A stretch of 10,065 nt of DNA. It comes from an uncultured Eubacteriales bacterium (lineage in GTDB: Bacteria > Bacillota > Clostridia > Oscillospirales > Oscillospiraceae). The notes under the pieces are model-generated. The model had not been told where the DNA came from and made no database searches. It worked only from the letters and a program-made list of their open reading frames with translations. Shown piece after piece: positions 1 through 7,397 of this stretch. The position numbers and the translations under genes were made by a program. Numbering within the stretch: position 1 is the first letter of the stretch; the number at the start of each line of letters is the position of its first letter. Location of the stretch: assembly GCA_900556535.1 (NCBI GenBank), contig USPI01000039.1:1-10065 (forward strand), in the 5' to 3' direction.

Positions 1-22
1 CAGAGCAAAGCTGAGCGCCTGA
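1..22 (+). CDS. rpmH: Ribosomal protein L34, C-terminal end only (partial)
   Basis: Reading from base 2, the first codons give R-A-K-L-S-A followed by TGA at 20-22. This matches the usual C-terminus of bacterial L34 (…KGRAKLSA), and L34 is the gene expected immediately before rnpA in nearly all bacteria. L34 is a small basic protein of the large ribosomal subunit. Only six residues are visible, so the call rests on this short match plus gene order. The start and most of the gene lie left of the window. Confidence 0.75.
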
Positions 23-58
23 TTTGGCCTCTCCGAGCAGGAAAAGATTATAAATTTT

Positions 59-79
59 AGGGCGGCTTAACTCCGCCCT
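59..79 (+). other. Hairpin between rpmH and rnpA (possible processing site or weak attenuator)
   Basis: A 7-bp stem (59-65 with 73-79, GGGCGG against CCGCCC plus an A-T pair) has a 7-nt loop. It sits 37 nt after the rpmH stop and 35 nt before the rnpA start. The stem is followed by TTAATG rather than a T-run, so it is not a convincing intrinsic terminator. It could lower rnpA output relative to the much more abundant L34, or protect the rpmH mRNA 3' end; this is inference. Confidence 0.35.
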
Positions 80-114
80 TAATGTGTTTGTGTTAAAAGC
101 AAAGGGTGGAATAA

Positions 115-459
115 TTGGATCTCAGGGTAACACTGAAGAAAAATTATGAATTCAGGCGGCTTTATAATAAAGGTAAGACCGCCGTGACGCCCTATATGGT
201 CGTATATGCTCTCAAGACCGGCCGCAATGTAAGGCGCGTGGGCTATACCGTGTCCACGAAGCTGGGCAAGGCAGTTGTGCGCAATCGCGCCCGCCGCCGG
301 CTCAGAGAGGTGTACAGGCTCAATGCCGACAAGCTCGTTGACAGCGCGGATATCGTCATCGTCGCCCGCTCAAGGTGCGTCGATGCGCAGTTTGCAAAGC
401 TCGAGCGCGCCTTTCTCGGCGCCTGCCGCGATCTGGGCATCCTGAAAGAAGGGGAATAA
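115..459 (+). CDS. rnpA: Ribonuclease P protein component
   Basis: This is the protein subunit of RNase P, which binds the catalytic RNA (rnpB) and helps remove 5' leaders from precursor tRNAs. The 114-residue length is normal for the family. The diagnostic RNR box lies at residues 51-68 ([18 protein letters not shown]), and the N-terminal [10 protein letters not shown] stretch is the usual aromatic-rich tRNA-leader-binding region. Translation appears to begin at TTG (115-117), preceded by an AGGGTGG ribosome binding site at 103-109; no ATG or GTG nearby gives a family-like N-terminus. The rare start codon fits a protein needed in low amounts. It follows rpmH and overlaps yidD by one base (TAATG). 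Confidence 0.95.
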   Translation: MDLRVTLKKNYEFRRLYNKGKTAVTPYMVVYALKTGRNVRRVGYTVSTKLGKAVVRNRARRRLREVYRLNADKLVDSADIVIVARSRCVDAQFAKLERAFLGACRDLGILKEGE

Positions 460-677
460 TGAAAAAAGTATTCCTCGCTCTTATACGCTTTTATCAGAAA
501 TACGTTTCGCCGGCCTTCCCGCCGCGATGCAGATTTATGCCGACCTGCTCACAGTATGCCGCCCAGGCCATCGAGAAATACGGTGCCCTGAAGGGCGGCC
601 GGCTTGCCCTGAAACGGCTGCTGAGATGTCATCCGTTTCACAGGGGCGATTATGATTTCTTTGATCCCGTTCCGTAA
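459..677 (+). CDS. yidD: Membrane protein insertion efficiency factor YidD
   Basis: YidD is a small membrane-associated protein thought to assist YidC/Sec-dependent insertion of inner membrane proteins. The 72 residues show the family pattern: an amphipathic N-terminus with F-Y-Q-K-Y-V-S-P, the C-R-F-x-P-T-C-S-x-Y-A motif (Cys24 and Cys30), R-C-H-P-F around Cys57, and a C-terminal D-P-V-P. The ATG at 459 overlaps the rnpA stop codon (TAATG), with a GGGG-containing site just upstream, so translation is probably coupled. The reading frame is open from 375, but those codons lie inside rnpA and do not resemble YidD. The rnpA-yidD-yidC order supports the call. Confidence 0.95.
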   Translation: MKKVFLALIRFYQKYVSPAFPPRCRFMPTCSQYAAQAIEKYGALKGGRLALKRLLRCHPFHRGDYDFFDPVP

Positions 678-704
678 CGAGGATCCGAATGCAAGGAGAA
701 ACTT

Positions 705-1985
705 ATGTCATTCGTAGACATCGTTGTCTGGCCGTTTGCCAGACTCTTGGAGGTGCTCTATAACTGGACCTCCAGCTACGGTCTTGCCATTATCCTGTTT
801 GCTCTGGTTGTTAACCTCATTCTGCTGCCGTTCATGGCAAAGAGCAAAAAGGGCATAATGAAGACCACCCGCATCCAGCCTCAGCTCAAGGAGCTCGAAA
901 GAAAGCACAAGGGCAACCAGCAGAAGTATCAGCAGGAGGTCATGAAGCTGTACAAGGAGCAGGGAGCAAGCCCCACCGGCGGCTGCCTGTGGTCGCTGCT
1001 GCCCTTCCCGATACTCATCATTCTCTACGGCGTCATCCGTCAGCCCCTCGGCTACATGATGGGCCTGAGCAATGAGAGCGTCAAGGCGCTGACCGACTGG
1101 GCGACCGCAAACGGCGGCTTTGTCGCAACCAAGGCGGGCACCTACGATCAGATCGGCGTCGCAAACGTCATCCACCAGAATTGGGACGCGGTCGTGAGCG
1201 CACTGGGCGATTTCGGCGGCAAGCTGCTGAATATCGACTACTCGTTCCTCGGCATGAACCTCGGCACCATCCCCAACTGGAAGATCTGGGCCTTTGACTT
1301 CTCCGCCGCGGATATCGGCGCGCAGATCGGACTGTTCTTCATTCCGCTCGTCGCCGCATTCCTGTCCTGGGCGTCGATGAAGATCAGCCAGGCCACCAAC
1401 CCCCCGCAGGCTGCCGCACAGGCTCAGGTAAGCATGAAGACCATGAACCTCATGATGCCCATCATGTCGATCTGGATCTGCTTTATCATGCCCGCGGCAC
1501 TGGGCGTTTACTGGATCGCCAACAGCTGCTTCGGCATCGCGCGTGACGTCGTGCTCACCAAGCACTACAAGCGCAAGCTCGACATCGAGGATGCGGAGCG
1601 CCTCGCGGCTCAGAAGGAAAGAGAAGCAGAGCTTGCCCGCCGCCATGAGCAGACCGAGCAGCTTCGCGCAGAGGGTGCGACCGTTCGCAATACCAACACC
1701 AGCAAGAAGAAAATGCAGGCACAGCAGAAGCAGGCCGACACCGAACGCATCGCCGAGATCGAAAGAGCGGAGCGCGAGGCGAAGATGGCCCAGCTCGGCA
1801 TTGAAAAAACCGAAAGTCCCTCGCAGGTCGGCAAGCGCCGCTACGCAAGGGGCAGAGCGTACGATCCCGAGCGCTATGCCGAGGAGATGAAGGCAGTCGA
1901 GCAGGCAAATGCCGCCGAGGCCGCCGAGGCTCCCGCACAGGCGGAAGATAAGCCTGAACAATCACAGGAGAATACCGAATCATGA
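705..1985 (+). CDS. yidC: YidC/Oxa1-family membrane protein insertase
   Basis: YidC inserts and folds membrane proteins, alone or with SecYEG. The protein has 426 residues. An amphipathic segment lies at 3-20, membrane helices at about 24-43, 96-112 and 207-225, and a helical hairpin at about 249-285 that carries the conserved late motif (N-L-M-M-P-I-M … L-G-V-Y-W). The cytoplasmic charged helical hairpin lies at about 44-90. No lipoprotein signal peptide is visible, unlike Bacillus SpoIIIJ. Oddities: the groove Arg of the L-x-R-x-x-L-L-P region is Asn37 here; an exported insert of about 85 residues (121-205) separates helices 2 and 3; and a tail of about 140 residues (286-426) is first K/R/E-rich and coiled-coil-like, then acidic and Ala/Glu-rich. 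AAGGAG at 693-698 precedes the ATG. The gene overlaps jag by 4 nt. Confidence 0.95.
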   Translation: MSFVDIVVWPFARLLEVLYNWTSSYGLAIILFALVVNLILLPFMAKSKKGIMKTTRIQPQLKELERKHKGNQQKYQQEVMKLYKEQGASPTGGCLWSLLPFPILIILYGVIRQPLGYMMGLSNESVKALTDWATANGGFVATKAGTYDQIGVANVIHQNWDAVVSALGDFGGKLLNIDYSFLGMNLGTIPNWKIWAFDFSAADIGAQIGLFFIPLVAAFLSWASMKISQATNPPQAAAQAQVSMKTMNLMMPIMSIWICFIMPAALGVYWIANSCFGIARDVVLTKHYKRKLDIEDAERLAAQKEREAELARRHEQTEQLRAEGATVRNTNTSKKKMQAQQKQADTERIAEIERAEREAKMAQLGIEKTESPSQVGKRRYARGRAYDPERYAEEMKAVEQANAAEAAEAPAQAEDKPEQSQENTES

Positions 1986-2734
1986 TAAAGTCTTTGGAAA
2001 CCACAGGCCGCACCGAAGACGAAGCGATCGCCGCAGCTCTCAAGGAGCTGGGACTCGAGCGCGACGATGTGTCAGTGACCGTCGTAGAGCGCGCAAAGTC
2101 CGGCTTCCTGGGCATAGGCGCCTCGCCCGCCGTCGTGCGTGTCGAGTATGAAGCTCCCGACGAGCCCGAGGAAAAGCCCGAAGAAGCTCCCGCAGAGGCA
2201 GTGCCCGCCGCAAAGCCGGCAGCCGTTCCCGCCGATGAGGATGAGCAGTTCAAGGCAATTCGCGCCTTCCTTTCCGGCCTGCTCGAGCGCATGGGAACTC
2301 AGGCGAATATCGAGATAAGCCGCCGCGACGCCAAGAGCATCGCCGTCGAGCTGTCCGGCCCGAATATGGGCGCGGTCATAGGACGCAGAGGCGAGACCCT
2401 CGACGCCATCCAGCACCTGACCAACTACGCGGTCAACCGCGGCAGCGACAAGCATATGCACATTTGCGTCGATGCCGAGAGCTACCGTGCAAAGCGCGAG
2501 GAGTCCCTCGTCCGCCTTGCCGAAAAGATGGCCGCCAAGGTTATTAAGTACAAGCGCAGCATGGCGCTTGAGCCGATGAACAGCTATGAGCGTCACATCA
2601 TCCACGCGGCTCTTCAGAACTACGAGGGCGTGACCACAAGCTCCACCGGCACAGAGCCGAATCGCCGCGTCGTCGTGTCTTACGACCGTCCGCAGAACAC
2701 CGGCAATAAGCCGCAGAGCCGTGAATGGGCATAA
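1982..2734 (+). CDS. jag: RNA-binding protein Jag/KhpB (Jag-N, KH, R3H domains)
   Basis: Jag (KhpB/EloR in streptococci) is a cytoplasmic RNA-binding protein linked to cell elongation and division control, almost always encoded after yidC in Gram-positives. The 250 residues show a Jag-N domain at 1-55 (K-S-G-F-L-G-I-G near 39-46), an acidic Pro/Ala/Glu linker at 57-88, a KH domain at about 90-165 with the RNA-contacting G-R-R-G loop at 134-137, and an R3H domain at about 172-236 with Arg204 and His208 forming R-x-x-x-H. The start codon overlaps the yidC stop as ATGA, with AGGAG at 1966-1970 inside yidC, so translational coupling is likely. The family name is secure; the regulon in this organism is unknown. 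Confidence 0.95.
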   Translation: MIKSLETTGRTEDEAIAAALKELGLERDDVSVTVVERAKSGFLGIGASPAVVRVEYEAPDEPEEKPEEAPAEAVPAAKPAAVPADEDEQFKAIRAFLSGLLERMGTQANIEISRRDAKSIAVELSGPNMGAVIGRRGETLDAIQHLTNYAVNRGSDKHMHICVDAESYRAKREESLVRLAEKMAAKVIKYKRSMALEPMNSYERHIIHAALQNYEGVTTSSTGTEPNRRVVVSYDRPQNTGNKPQSREWA

Positions 2735-2759
2735 GCCCCGCATATTGGAGGAAACAAAA

Positions 2760-2987
2760 ATGATACTTGAAAAAATCAAGGAGATCCTTGCACAGCAGTT
2801 TGAAGTCTCTGCCGACAGCATCTCCGTCGAAACCAATATCGTCGATGACCTCGGAGCCGATTCTCTTGACGTCGTTGAGCTCATCATGTCCGTTGAGGAC
2901 GAGTTCGGCGTCCAGATCTCCGATGAGGACGCAGCACAGCTTCCCACCGTCGGTAAGATCCTTGAGTACATCGAAGCAAGGCAGTAA
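2760..2987 (+). CDS. acpP: Acyl carrier protein
   Basis: ACP carries growing acyl chains on a 4'-phosphopantetheine arm during type II fatty acid synthesis in the cytoplasm. The 75 residues match the usual length. The attachment motif D-S-L is at residues 34-36 (Ser35), inside the canonical L-G-A-D-S-L-D-V-V-E-L helix start. The protein is strongly acidic with the typical four-helix pattern. The frame is open from 2721, but GGAGG at 2747-2751 places the start at ATG 2760. It lies 25 nt after jag and is followed at once by a strong terminator, so it is probably the last gene of the rpmH-jag unit. No fatty acid synthesis genes are adjacent, so its partners are elsewhere, and a specialised ACP cannot be excluded. 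Confidence 0.93.
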   Translation: MILEKIKEILAQQFEVSADSISVETNIVDDLGADSLDVVELIMSVEDEFGVQISDEDAAQLPTVGKILEYIEARQ

Positions 2988-2993
2988 GAAATG

Positions 2994-3024
2994 AAGATCC
3001 CGCCCGCCAGGGCGGGATCTTTTT
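2994..3024 (+). terminator. Intrinsic terminator after acpP
   Basis: A 12-bp perfect stem (2994-3005 with 3010-3021, core GATCCCGCCC against GGGCGGGATC), a GCCA loop and a TTTTT run at 3020-3024 begin seven bases after the acpP stop. This is a textbook Rho-independent terminator closing the + strand operon. Confidence 0.95.
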
Positions 3025-3065
3025 GTTGAATTTAAAATCAACCCATCGTGGGCTGTGCTTATAAA

Positions 3066-3103
3066 ATAAAAATATCCGGAGACTGCACAGTCTCCGGATA
3101 TTT
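3066..3103 (-). terminator. Intrinsic terminator after guaA (probably bidirectional)
   Basis: A perfect inverted repeat spans 3070-3103 (AAATATCCGGAGACTG, then CA, then its complement). Read on the minus strand it begins eight bases after the guaA stop and is followed by TTTTTATTTTAT. Read on the plus strand it is followed by TTTAACATTTTTATT, so it may also back up the acpP terminator. It separates the two converging operons. Confidence 0.92.
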
Positions 3104-3110
3104 AACATTT

Positions 3111-4652
3111 TTATTCCCACTCGATGGTGGCGGGGGGTTTGGAGGTTATATCGTAGACGATGCGGTTTATGCCCTTGACCTCGTTTACGATGCGCACGGA
3201 GACCTTATCGAGCACGTCATAGGGGATGCGTGCCCAATCCGCGGTCATGAAGTCGGTCGTCGTGACCGAGCGCAGCGCGAGAGTGTAATCATACGTTCTG
3301 CCGTCGCCCATGACACCGACCGAGCGCATATTCGTCAGCACCGCGAAGTACTGATTCATCGTGCTCTCAAGCTTCGCCTTTGCGATCTCGTCGCGGAAAA
3401 TGAAGTCCGCCTCGCGGAGAATGTCGAGCTTCTCCTTGGTGATATCGCCGATGACGCGGATGGCGAGACCGGGACCGGGGAAGGGCTGGCGCATGACCAG
3501 ATATTCCGGCAGGCCGAGCTCACGGCCGAGCGCGCGTACCTCGTCCTTGAACAGCAGACGCAGCGGCTCGATTATCTCCTTGAAATCAACGTAGTCGGGC
3601 AGTCCGCCGACGTTGTGGTGGCTCTTGATGACGGCGGCGACGTTGGTGCCGGACTCGATGACGTCGGGGTAGATGGTGCCCTGAGCGAGGTAATCGACGG
3701 CACCGATCTTCTTGCCCTCGTCCTCGAAAACGCGGATGAACTCCTCGCCGATTATCTTGCGCTTTGCCTCGGGCTCGGAGACACCGGCGAGCTTCGAGAG
3801 AAATCTCTGCTCGGCGTTCACGCGGATGAAGTTGATGTCCCAATTCCTGAACGCGGCCTCGACCTCGTCGCCCTCGTCCTTGCGCATGAGACCGTGGTCA
3901 ACGAAAATGCAGGTGAGCTGATTGCCGACGGCCTCGGCGAGGAGCGCCGCCGCGACGGAGGAATCGACGCCGCCGGAGAGCGCCAGCAGCACCTTGCCGT
4001 CGCCGATCTTCTCGCGGATGGACGCGACCGATGCGCGCATATAGTCGCCCATCGTCCAGTCGCCCTTTGCGCCGCAGACCTCGTACAGGAAGTTGCGCAG
4101 CATCCTCTGACCGTACTCGGTGTGGTTTACCTCGGGGTGGAACTGCACACCGTAAAAGCCGCGGCTCTCGTCGCAGATGCCGACGGTGGGGCAGGCTGCG
4201 CTGCGAGCTACGAGTCTGAAGCTTTCGGGGACCTTCGCCATGTAGTCGCCGTGGCTCATCCAAGTCACGCTCTCCTCGGGCAGACCCTTAAAGAGCTTGC
4301 AGTCGGTCTCGAAGAAGGTCGGGGTCTTGCCGTATTCGCGGGCCGTGTCGGACTGCGCCGCGGTGACCTCGCCGCCGAGGTAGTGCGCCATGAGCTGGCA
4401 GCCGTAGCATATGCCGAGCACAGGAACGCCGAGGCGGAATATCTCGGGGTCTATCTGAGGGGAGCCTGCGGCGTAAACGCTCTGCGGACCGCCGGTGAAA
4501 ATAATGCCGATGGGGTCGTATGCCTTTATCTCGTCCAGGCTCATGCTGTGGGGCTTTACCTCGCAGTAGACATTGCATTCGCGGACTCTGCGGGCAATGA
4601 GCTGATTATACTGACCGCCGAAATCCAGAACGAGCACCTTCTGATTGCGCAT
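3111..4652 (-). CDS. guaA: GMP synthase (glutamine-hydrolysing)
   Basis: GuaA converts XMP to GMP using ATP and glutamine, the last step of guanine nucleotide synthesis. The 513 residues have the standard two-enzyme layout. An N-terminal class I glutamine amidotransferase domain carries the nucleophile Cys82 in G-I-C-Y-G-C-Q-L-M and the His172/Glu174 pair in F-H-P-E. The ATP pyrophosphatase domain carries S-G-G-V-D-S-S at 226-232. A C-terminal dimerisation domain contains R-Q-P-F-P-G-P-G-L and ends I-E-W-E. An in-frame TTG lies two codons upstream (4658), but GGAGG at 4662-4666 is only 3 nt from that TTG and 9 nt from the ATG, so the ATG is preferred. The gene is 15 nt downstream of purA, last in the operon. 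Confidence 0.97.
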   Translation of the reverse strand: MRNQKVLVLDFGGQYNQLIARRVRECNVYCEVKPHSMSLDEIKAYDPIGIIFTGGPQSVYAAGSPQIDPEIFRLGVPVLGICYGCQLMAHYLGGEVTAAQSDTAREYGKTPTFFETDCKLFKGLPEESVTWMSHGDYMAKVPESFRLVARSAACPTVGICDESRGFYGVQFHPEVNHTEYGQRMLRNFLYEVCGAKGDWTMGDYMRASVASIREKIGDGKVLLALSGGVDSSVAAALLAEAVGNQLTCIFVDHGLMRKDEGDEVEAAFRNWDINFIRVNAEQRFLSKLAGVSEPEAKRKIIGEEFIRVFEDEGKKIGAVDYLAQGTIYPDVIESGTNVAAVIKSHHNVGGLPDYVDFKEIIEPLRLLFKDEVRALGRELGLPEYLVMRQPFPGPGLAIRVIGDITKEKLDILREADFIFRDEIAKAKLESTMNQYFAVLTNMRSVGVMGDGRTYDYTLALRSVTTTDFMTADWARIPYDVLDKVSVRIVNEVKGINRIVYDITSKPPATIEWE

Positions 4653-4661
4653 TCTCAAAAT

Positions 4662-4666
4662 CCTCC
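4662..4666 (-). promoter_or_regulatory. guaA ribosome binding site, decides the start codon
   Basis: Minus-strand GGAGG ends 9 nt before ATG at 4652 and only 3 nt before the in-frame TTG at 4658. Normal Shine-Dalgarno spacing therefore favours the ATG and a 513-residue GuaA. Confidence 0.75.
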
Positions 4667-4667
4667 G

Positions 4668-5945
4668 TTAAAACATCTCGATGCAGCCGTCGCGCTCGGC
4701 GCTGACGGACACGTACTTTATCGGGCAGCCGACTGCCTTCTCGATGTACTTGACATAGTCAAGCGCGGCCTTGGGCAGATCCTCGGGCTTGCGGCAGCCG
4801 GAAACATCGCACTTGAAGCCCTCGAGGTACTCGTAAACGGGCTTTGCGCGCTCAAGCTCCTCGATGTTGCCGGGGAAGTTGTCGATGCGCTTGCCGTCGA
4901 GCTCATACGCGACGCACACGGGGATCTTGTCCATGTAGCCGAGCACGTCGAGCTTGGTGAGCGCGATGTCGGTGCAGCCCTGCATCATTGCGCCGTAGCG
5001 CGATGCGACGACGTCAAAGCCGCCGACTCTGCGGGGGCGTCCGGTTGCGGCGCCGTATTCTCCGCCTGCCTCGCGCAGCTCGTGAGCCTCCTCGCCGAAC
5101 AGCTCGCAGGTGAACGGACCCTCGCCGACGCAGCTTGAATATGCCTTCATGATGCCGATGCTGCCGTCGAGCTTGAGCTGCGGAATGCCGGAGCCTATGG
5201 GCGCGTATGCAGCGAGGGTGGTGGATGCGGAGGTGTAGGGGTAGATGCCGAAGTCGATGTCGCGCAGAGCGCCGAGCTGTGCCTCGAACATGACGGACTT
5301 GCCGTTTTTGACGGCGTCGGTGAGGTAAACGGTCGTGTCGCAGACATTCTCTTCGAAGGGCTTGCCGAATTTCTCAAGCCACGCCATCATCTCGTCAACG
5401 TCAATAGGCTCATGACCGTAGCCGCCGGAGACAGTGAGGTTTTTCCACTCGACTATGCCGGCAACGCGCTCGCGCAGGTGGTCGAGATTTTTCAGGTCGC
5501 CCATGCGCAGGGTCTTTTTCATGTACTTATCCGCGTAGACCGGAGAAATGCCGCGGCGGGTCGAGCCGAACTTCTTGTCGCCGAGCCTGTCCTCCTCAAG
5601 CCCGTCGAGAAGCTTGTGATAGGGCATACAGATTGTTGCGCGGTCGCTGATCTTGAGGTTTGCGGGGCTTATCGCAATGCCGCCCTCGCGCAGGCGCTCG
5701 GTCTCGTTGAAAAGATGCTCAAGGTCGATGACGATGCCGGGGCCGAGTACGTTCACGGTGTCGTCGCGCAGTATGCCCGACGGCAGCAGGTTGAGGATGA
5801 ACTTGCCCTTGTCGTTAACGACGGTGTGACCGGCGTTGTTGCCGCCCTGATAGCGGACAACGATGTCGTACTTTTCAGAGAGCAGATCGACCATACGGCC
5901 CTTGCCCTCATCGCCCCAGTTGGTTCCCACGATTGCAGTTAACAT
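4668..5945 (-). CDS. purA: Adenylosuccinate synthetase
   Basis: PurA joins IMP and aspartate using GTP to form adenylosuccinate, the first committed step to AMP. The 425 residues show the N-terminal G-T-N-W-G-D-E-G-K-G-R loop (Asp12 as catalytic base), N-N-A-G-H-T with catalytic His40, T-G-R-P-R-R in the late IMP/aspartate-binding region, and L-T-K-L-D-V-L near the guanine-binding site. Several positions differ from the E. coli-type enzyme: Q-W to N-W and K to R in the phosphate loop, F-E-G-A-Q-G to F-E-A-Q-L-G, and G-T-T-x-x-G-I-G-P to G-S-T-R-R-G-I-S-P. I recall a clostridial PurA subfamily with similar changes. GGAG at 5953-5956 lies at and just after the purB stop; the purB-purA gap is 12 nt. 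Confidence 0.95.
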   Translation of the reverse strand: MLTAIVGTNWGDEGKGRMVDLLSEKYDIVVRYQGGNNAGHTVVNDKGKFILNLLPSGILRDDTVNVLGPGIVIDLEHLFNETERLREGGIAISPANLKISDRATICMPYHKLLDGLEEDRLGDKKFGSTRRGISPVYADKYMKKTLRMGDLKNLDHLRERVAGIVEWKNLTVSGGYGHEPIDVDEMMAWLEKFGKPFEENVCDTTVYLTDAVKNGKSVMFEAQLGALRDIDFGIYPYTSASTTLAAYAPIGSGIPQLKLDGSIGIMKAYSSCVGEGPFTCELFGEEAHELREAGGEYGAATGRPRRVGGFDVVASRYGAMMQGCTDIALTKLDVLGYMDKIPVCVAYELDGKRIDNFPGNIEELERAKPVYEYLEGFKCDVSGCRKPEDLPKAALDYVKYIEKAVGCPIKYVSVSAERDGCIEMF

Positions 5946-5957
5946 TGTTTTGCTCCT

Positions 5958-7397
5958 TTACACATTTACGCTTGCCTCGACGCCGAGCTCAGACTCGTGC
6001 GCGCCGATGGCAGGATCAAGATACTCTTTTATGAATTGCTCGGTCTGATGCGACGCCATGCCCGTGAAGCCCTTGGGATCGCAAAGCCCGTCAAGCTCGG
6101 CACGGCTCAGCTCAAAGGCGGGGTCTGCCGCTATCCTCTCGATGAGGTCGTTTCTCTCGCCGTAGAGCTTTACCTGCTGCGCGGCGGCAACGGAGTGGAC
6201 TCTTATGCGCTCGTGCAGCTCCTGACGGTCACCGCCCTTGTGCTTCACGCAGTACATGAGAATGTTCTCGCTTGCCATGAAGGGCAGCTCGTCGCTGAGA
6301 TGCTTGCGGCACACGGCGGGATATACCTTCATGCCGCTGACGATGTTTATATAGAGATTGAGCACGCCGTCTATTGCGAGGAATGCCTCCGGAATGCTCA
6401 GGCGGCGGTTTGCCGAATCGTCAAGGGTGCGCTCAAGCCACTGGCTCGACGCGGTGAACGCCGCGTTTTGCAGATCGTTTATCACGAAGCGCGAGAGCGA
6501 GGCGATACGCTCGGAGCGCATGGGGTTGCGCTTATACGCCATCGCCGAGGAGCCTATCTGCTTTGCCTCAAACGGCTCGTCGACCTCCTTGAGGTGCGAC
6601 AGCAGGCGAATGTCGCTTGAAAACTTCGACGCACTCTGCGCGATGCCGGAGAGCACCTGCAAAACGTAAAAGTCCGTCTTGCGCGAATAGGTCTGCCCGC
6701 TCACGGGGGCGCAGCGCGAAAAGCCCATCTTCTCGGCTATGAGCGCCTCAAGGCGCTTGACCTTGCTCTCATCGCCGTCGAAAAGCTCGAGGAAGCTCGC
6801 GCCTGTGCCGGTCGTGCCCTTGCAGCCGAGAAGCTCAAGGCGGCCGAGCTGATACTCAAGCTGCTCGAGATCGTTTAAAAGATCGTATGCCCACAGCGTT
6901 GCGCGCTTGCCCACGGTCGTGGGCTGAGCCGCCTGAAAATGTGTGTACGCAAGTGTCGGCGTGTCCTTATGCTCCTGCGCAAAACCGCGCAGCGCGGCGA
7001 TCGCGTTAACGAGCTTCCTGCGCACGAGAACGAGCGCCTCGCGCATACGGATAATGTCCGTGTTGTCGCCGACGTAGCAGCTCGTCGCGCCCAGATGAAT
7101 GATGGGCTTTGCTTCGGGGCAGCACTCGCCGTAGGTGAGCACGTGAGCCATGACGTCGTGGCGCACCTCATGCTCGTGGCGGGCGGCCGCGTCGTAATCA
7201 ATGTCGTTTATATGCGCGCGCATTTGCTCAAGCTGGCTGTCGCTTATCTCAAGCCCCAGCTCCTTTTCGCTCTCGGCAAGCGCGACCCAAAGCCGCCGCC
7301 ATGTCGAAAACTTATAGTCATCGGAGAAAAGGCGCTTCATATCCTCCCCGGCGTAGCGTCCGCACAGGGGGTTTTCGTAAAATTCGTGCTTACTCAT
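5958..7397 (-). CDS. purB: Adenylosuccinate lyase
   Basis: PurB acts twice in purine synthesis, releasing fumarate from SAICAR (to AICAR) and from adenylosuccinate (to AMP). The 479 residues belong to the fumarase/aspartase superfamily: R-H-D-V-M-A-H at 79-85, Y-T-H-F-Q-A-A-Q-P-T at 151-160 with the catalytic-region His153, and the mobile signature loop G-S-S-A-M-A-Y-K-R-N-P at 282-292. The Ala-Tyr in place of the commoner Pro in this loop is normal for many adenylosuccinate lyases. The length suits the longer subtype related to the animal enzymes. ATG at 7397 overlaps the end of nadE by 8 nt, with AAGGAG (7402-7407) inside nadE, implying coupled translation. Confidence 0.96.
   Translation of the reverse strand: MSKHEFYENPLCGRYAGEDMKRLFSDDYKFSTWRRLWVALAESEKELGLEISDSQLEQMRAHINDIDYDAAARHEHEVRHDVMAHVLTYGECCPEAKPIIHLGATSCYVGDNTDIIRMREALVLVRRKLVNAIAALRGFAQEHKDTPTLAYTHFQAAQPTTVGKRATLWAYDLLNDLEQLEYQLGRLELLGCKGTTGTGASFLELFDGDESKVKRLEALIAEKMGFSRCAPVSGQTYSRKTDFYVLQVLSGIAQSASKFSSDIRLLSHLKEVDEPFEAKQIGSSAMAYKRNPMRSERIASLSRFVINDLQNAAFTASSQWLERTLDDSANRRLSIPEAFLAIDGVLNLYINIVSGMKVYPAVCRKHLSDELPFMASENILMYCVKHKGGDRQELHERIRVHSVAAAQQVKLYGERNDLIERIAADPAFELSRAELDGLCDPKGFTGMASHQTEQFIKEYLDPAIGAHESELGVEASVNV

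Noticed and set aside
24..54. Possible promoter (TTGGCC … TATAAA) between rpmH and rnpA
   Set aside because: The -35 match is poor and the spacer is 19 nt. rnpA is normally co-transcribed with rpmH, so this is not strong enough to annotate.
375..458. Upstream extension of the yidD frame inside rnpA
   Set aside because: The extra 28 residues do not resemble YidD, and the coupled TAATG start at 459 gives the normal 72-residue protein.
708..1961. A 417-codon minus-strand frame opposite yidC
   Set aside because: It mirrors yidC in a complementary codon phase, shows no family motif, and lies in a cluster where all genes run on the + strand.
3048..5138. A 696-codon open frame on the + strand, antisense to guaA and most of purA
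   Set aside because: It lies opposite two unmistakable conserved enzymes, has no recognisable domains, and its composition (Leu, Val, Ala, Asp, His) is what GC-rich codon bias gives on the opposite strand. A shadow frame.
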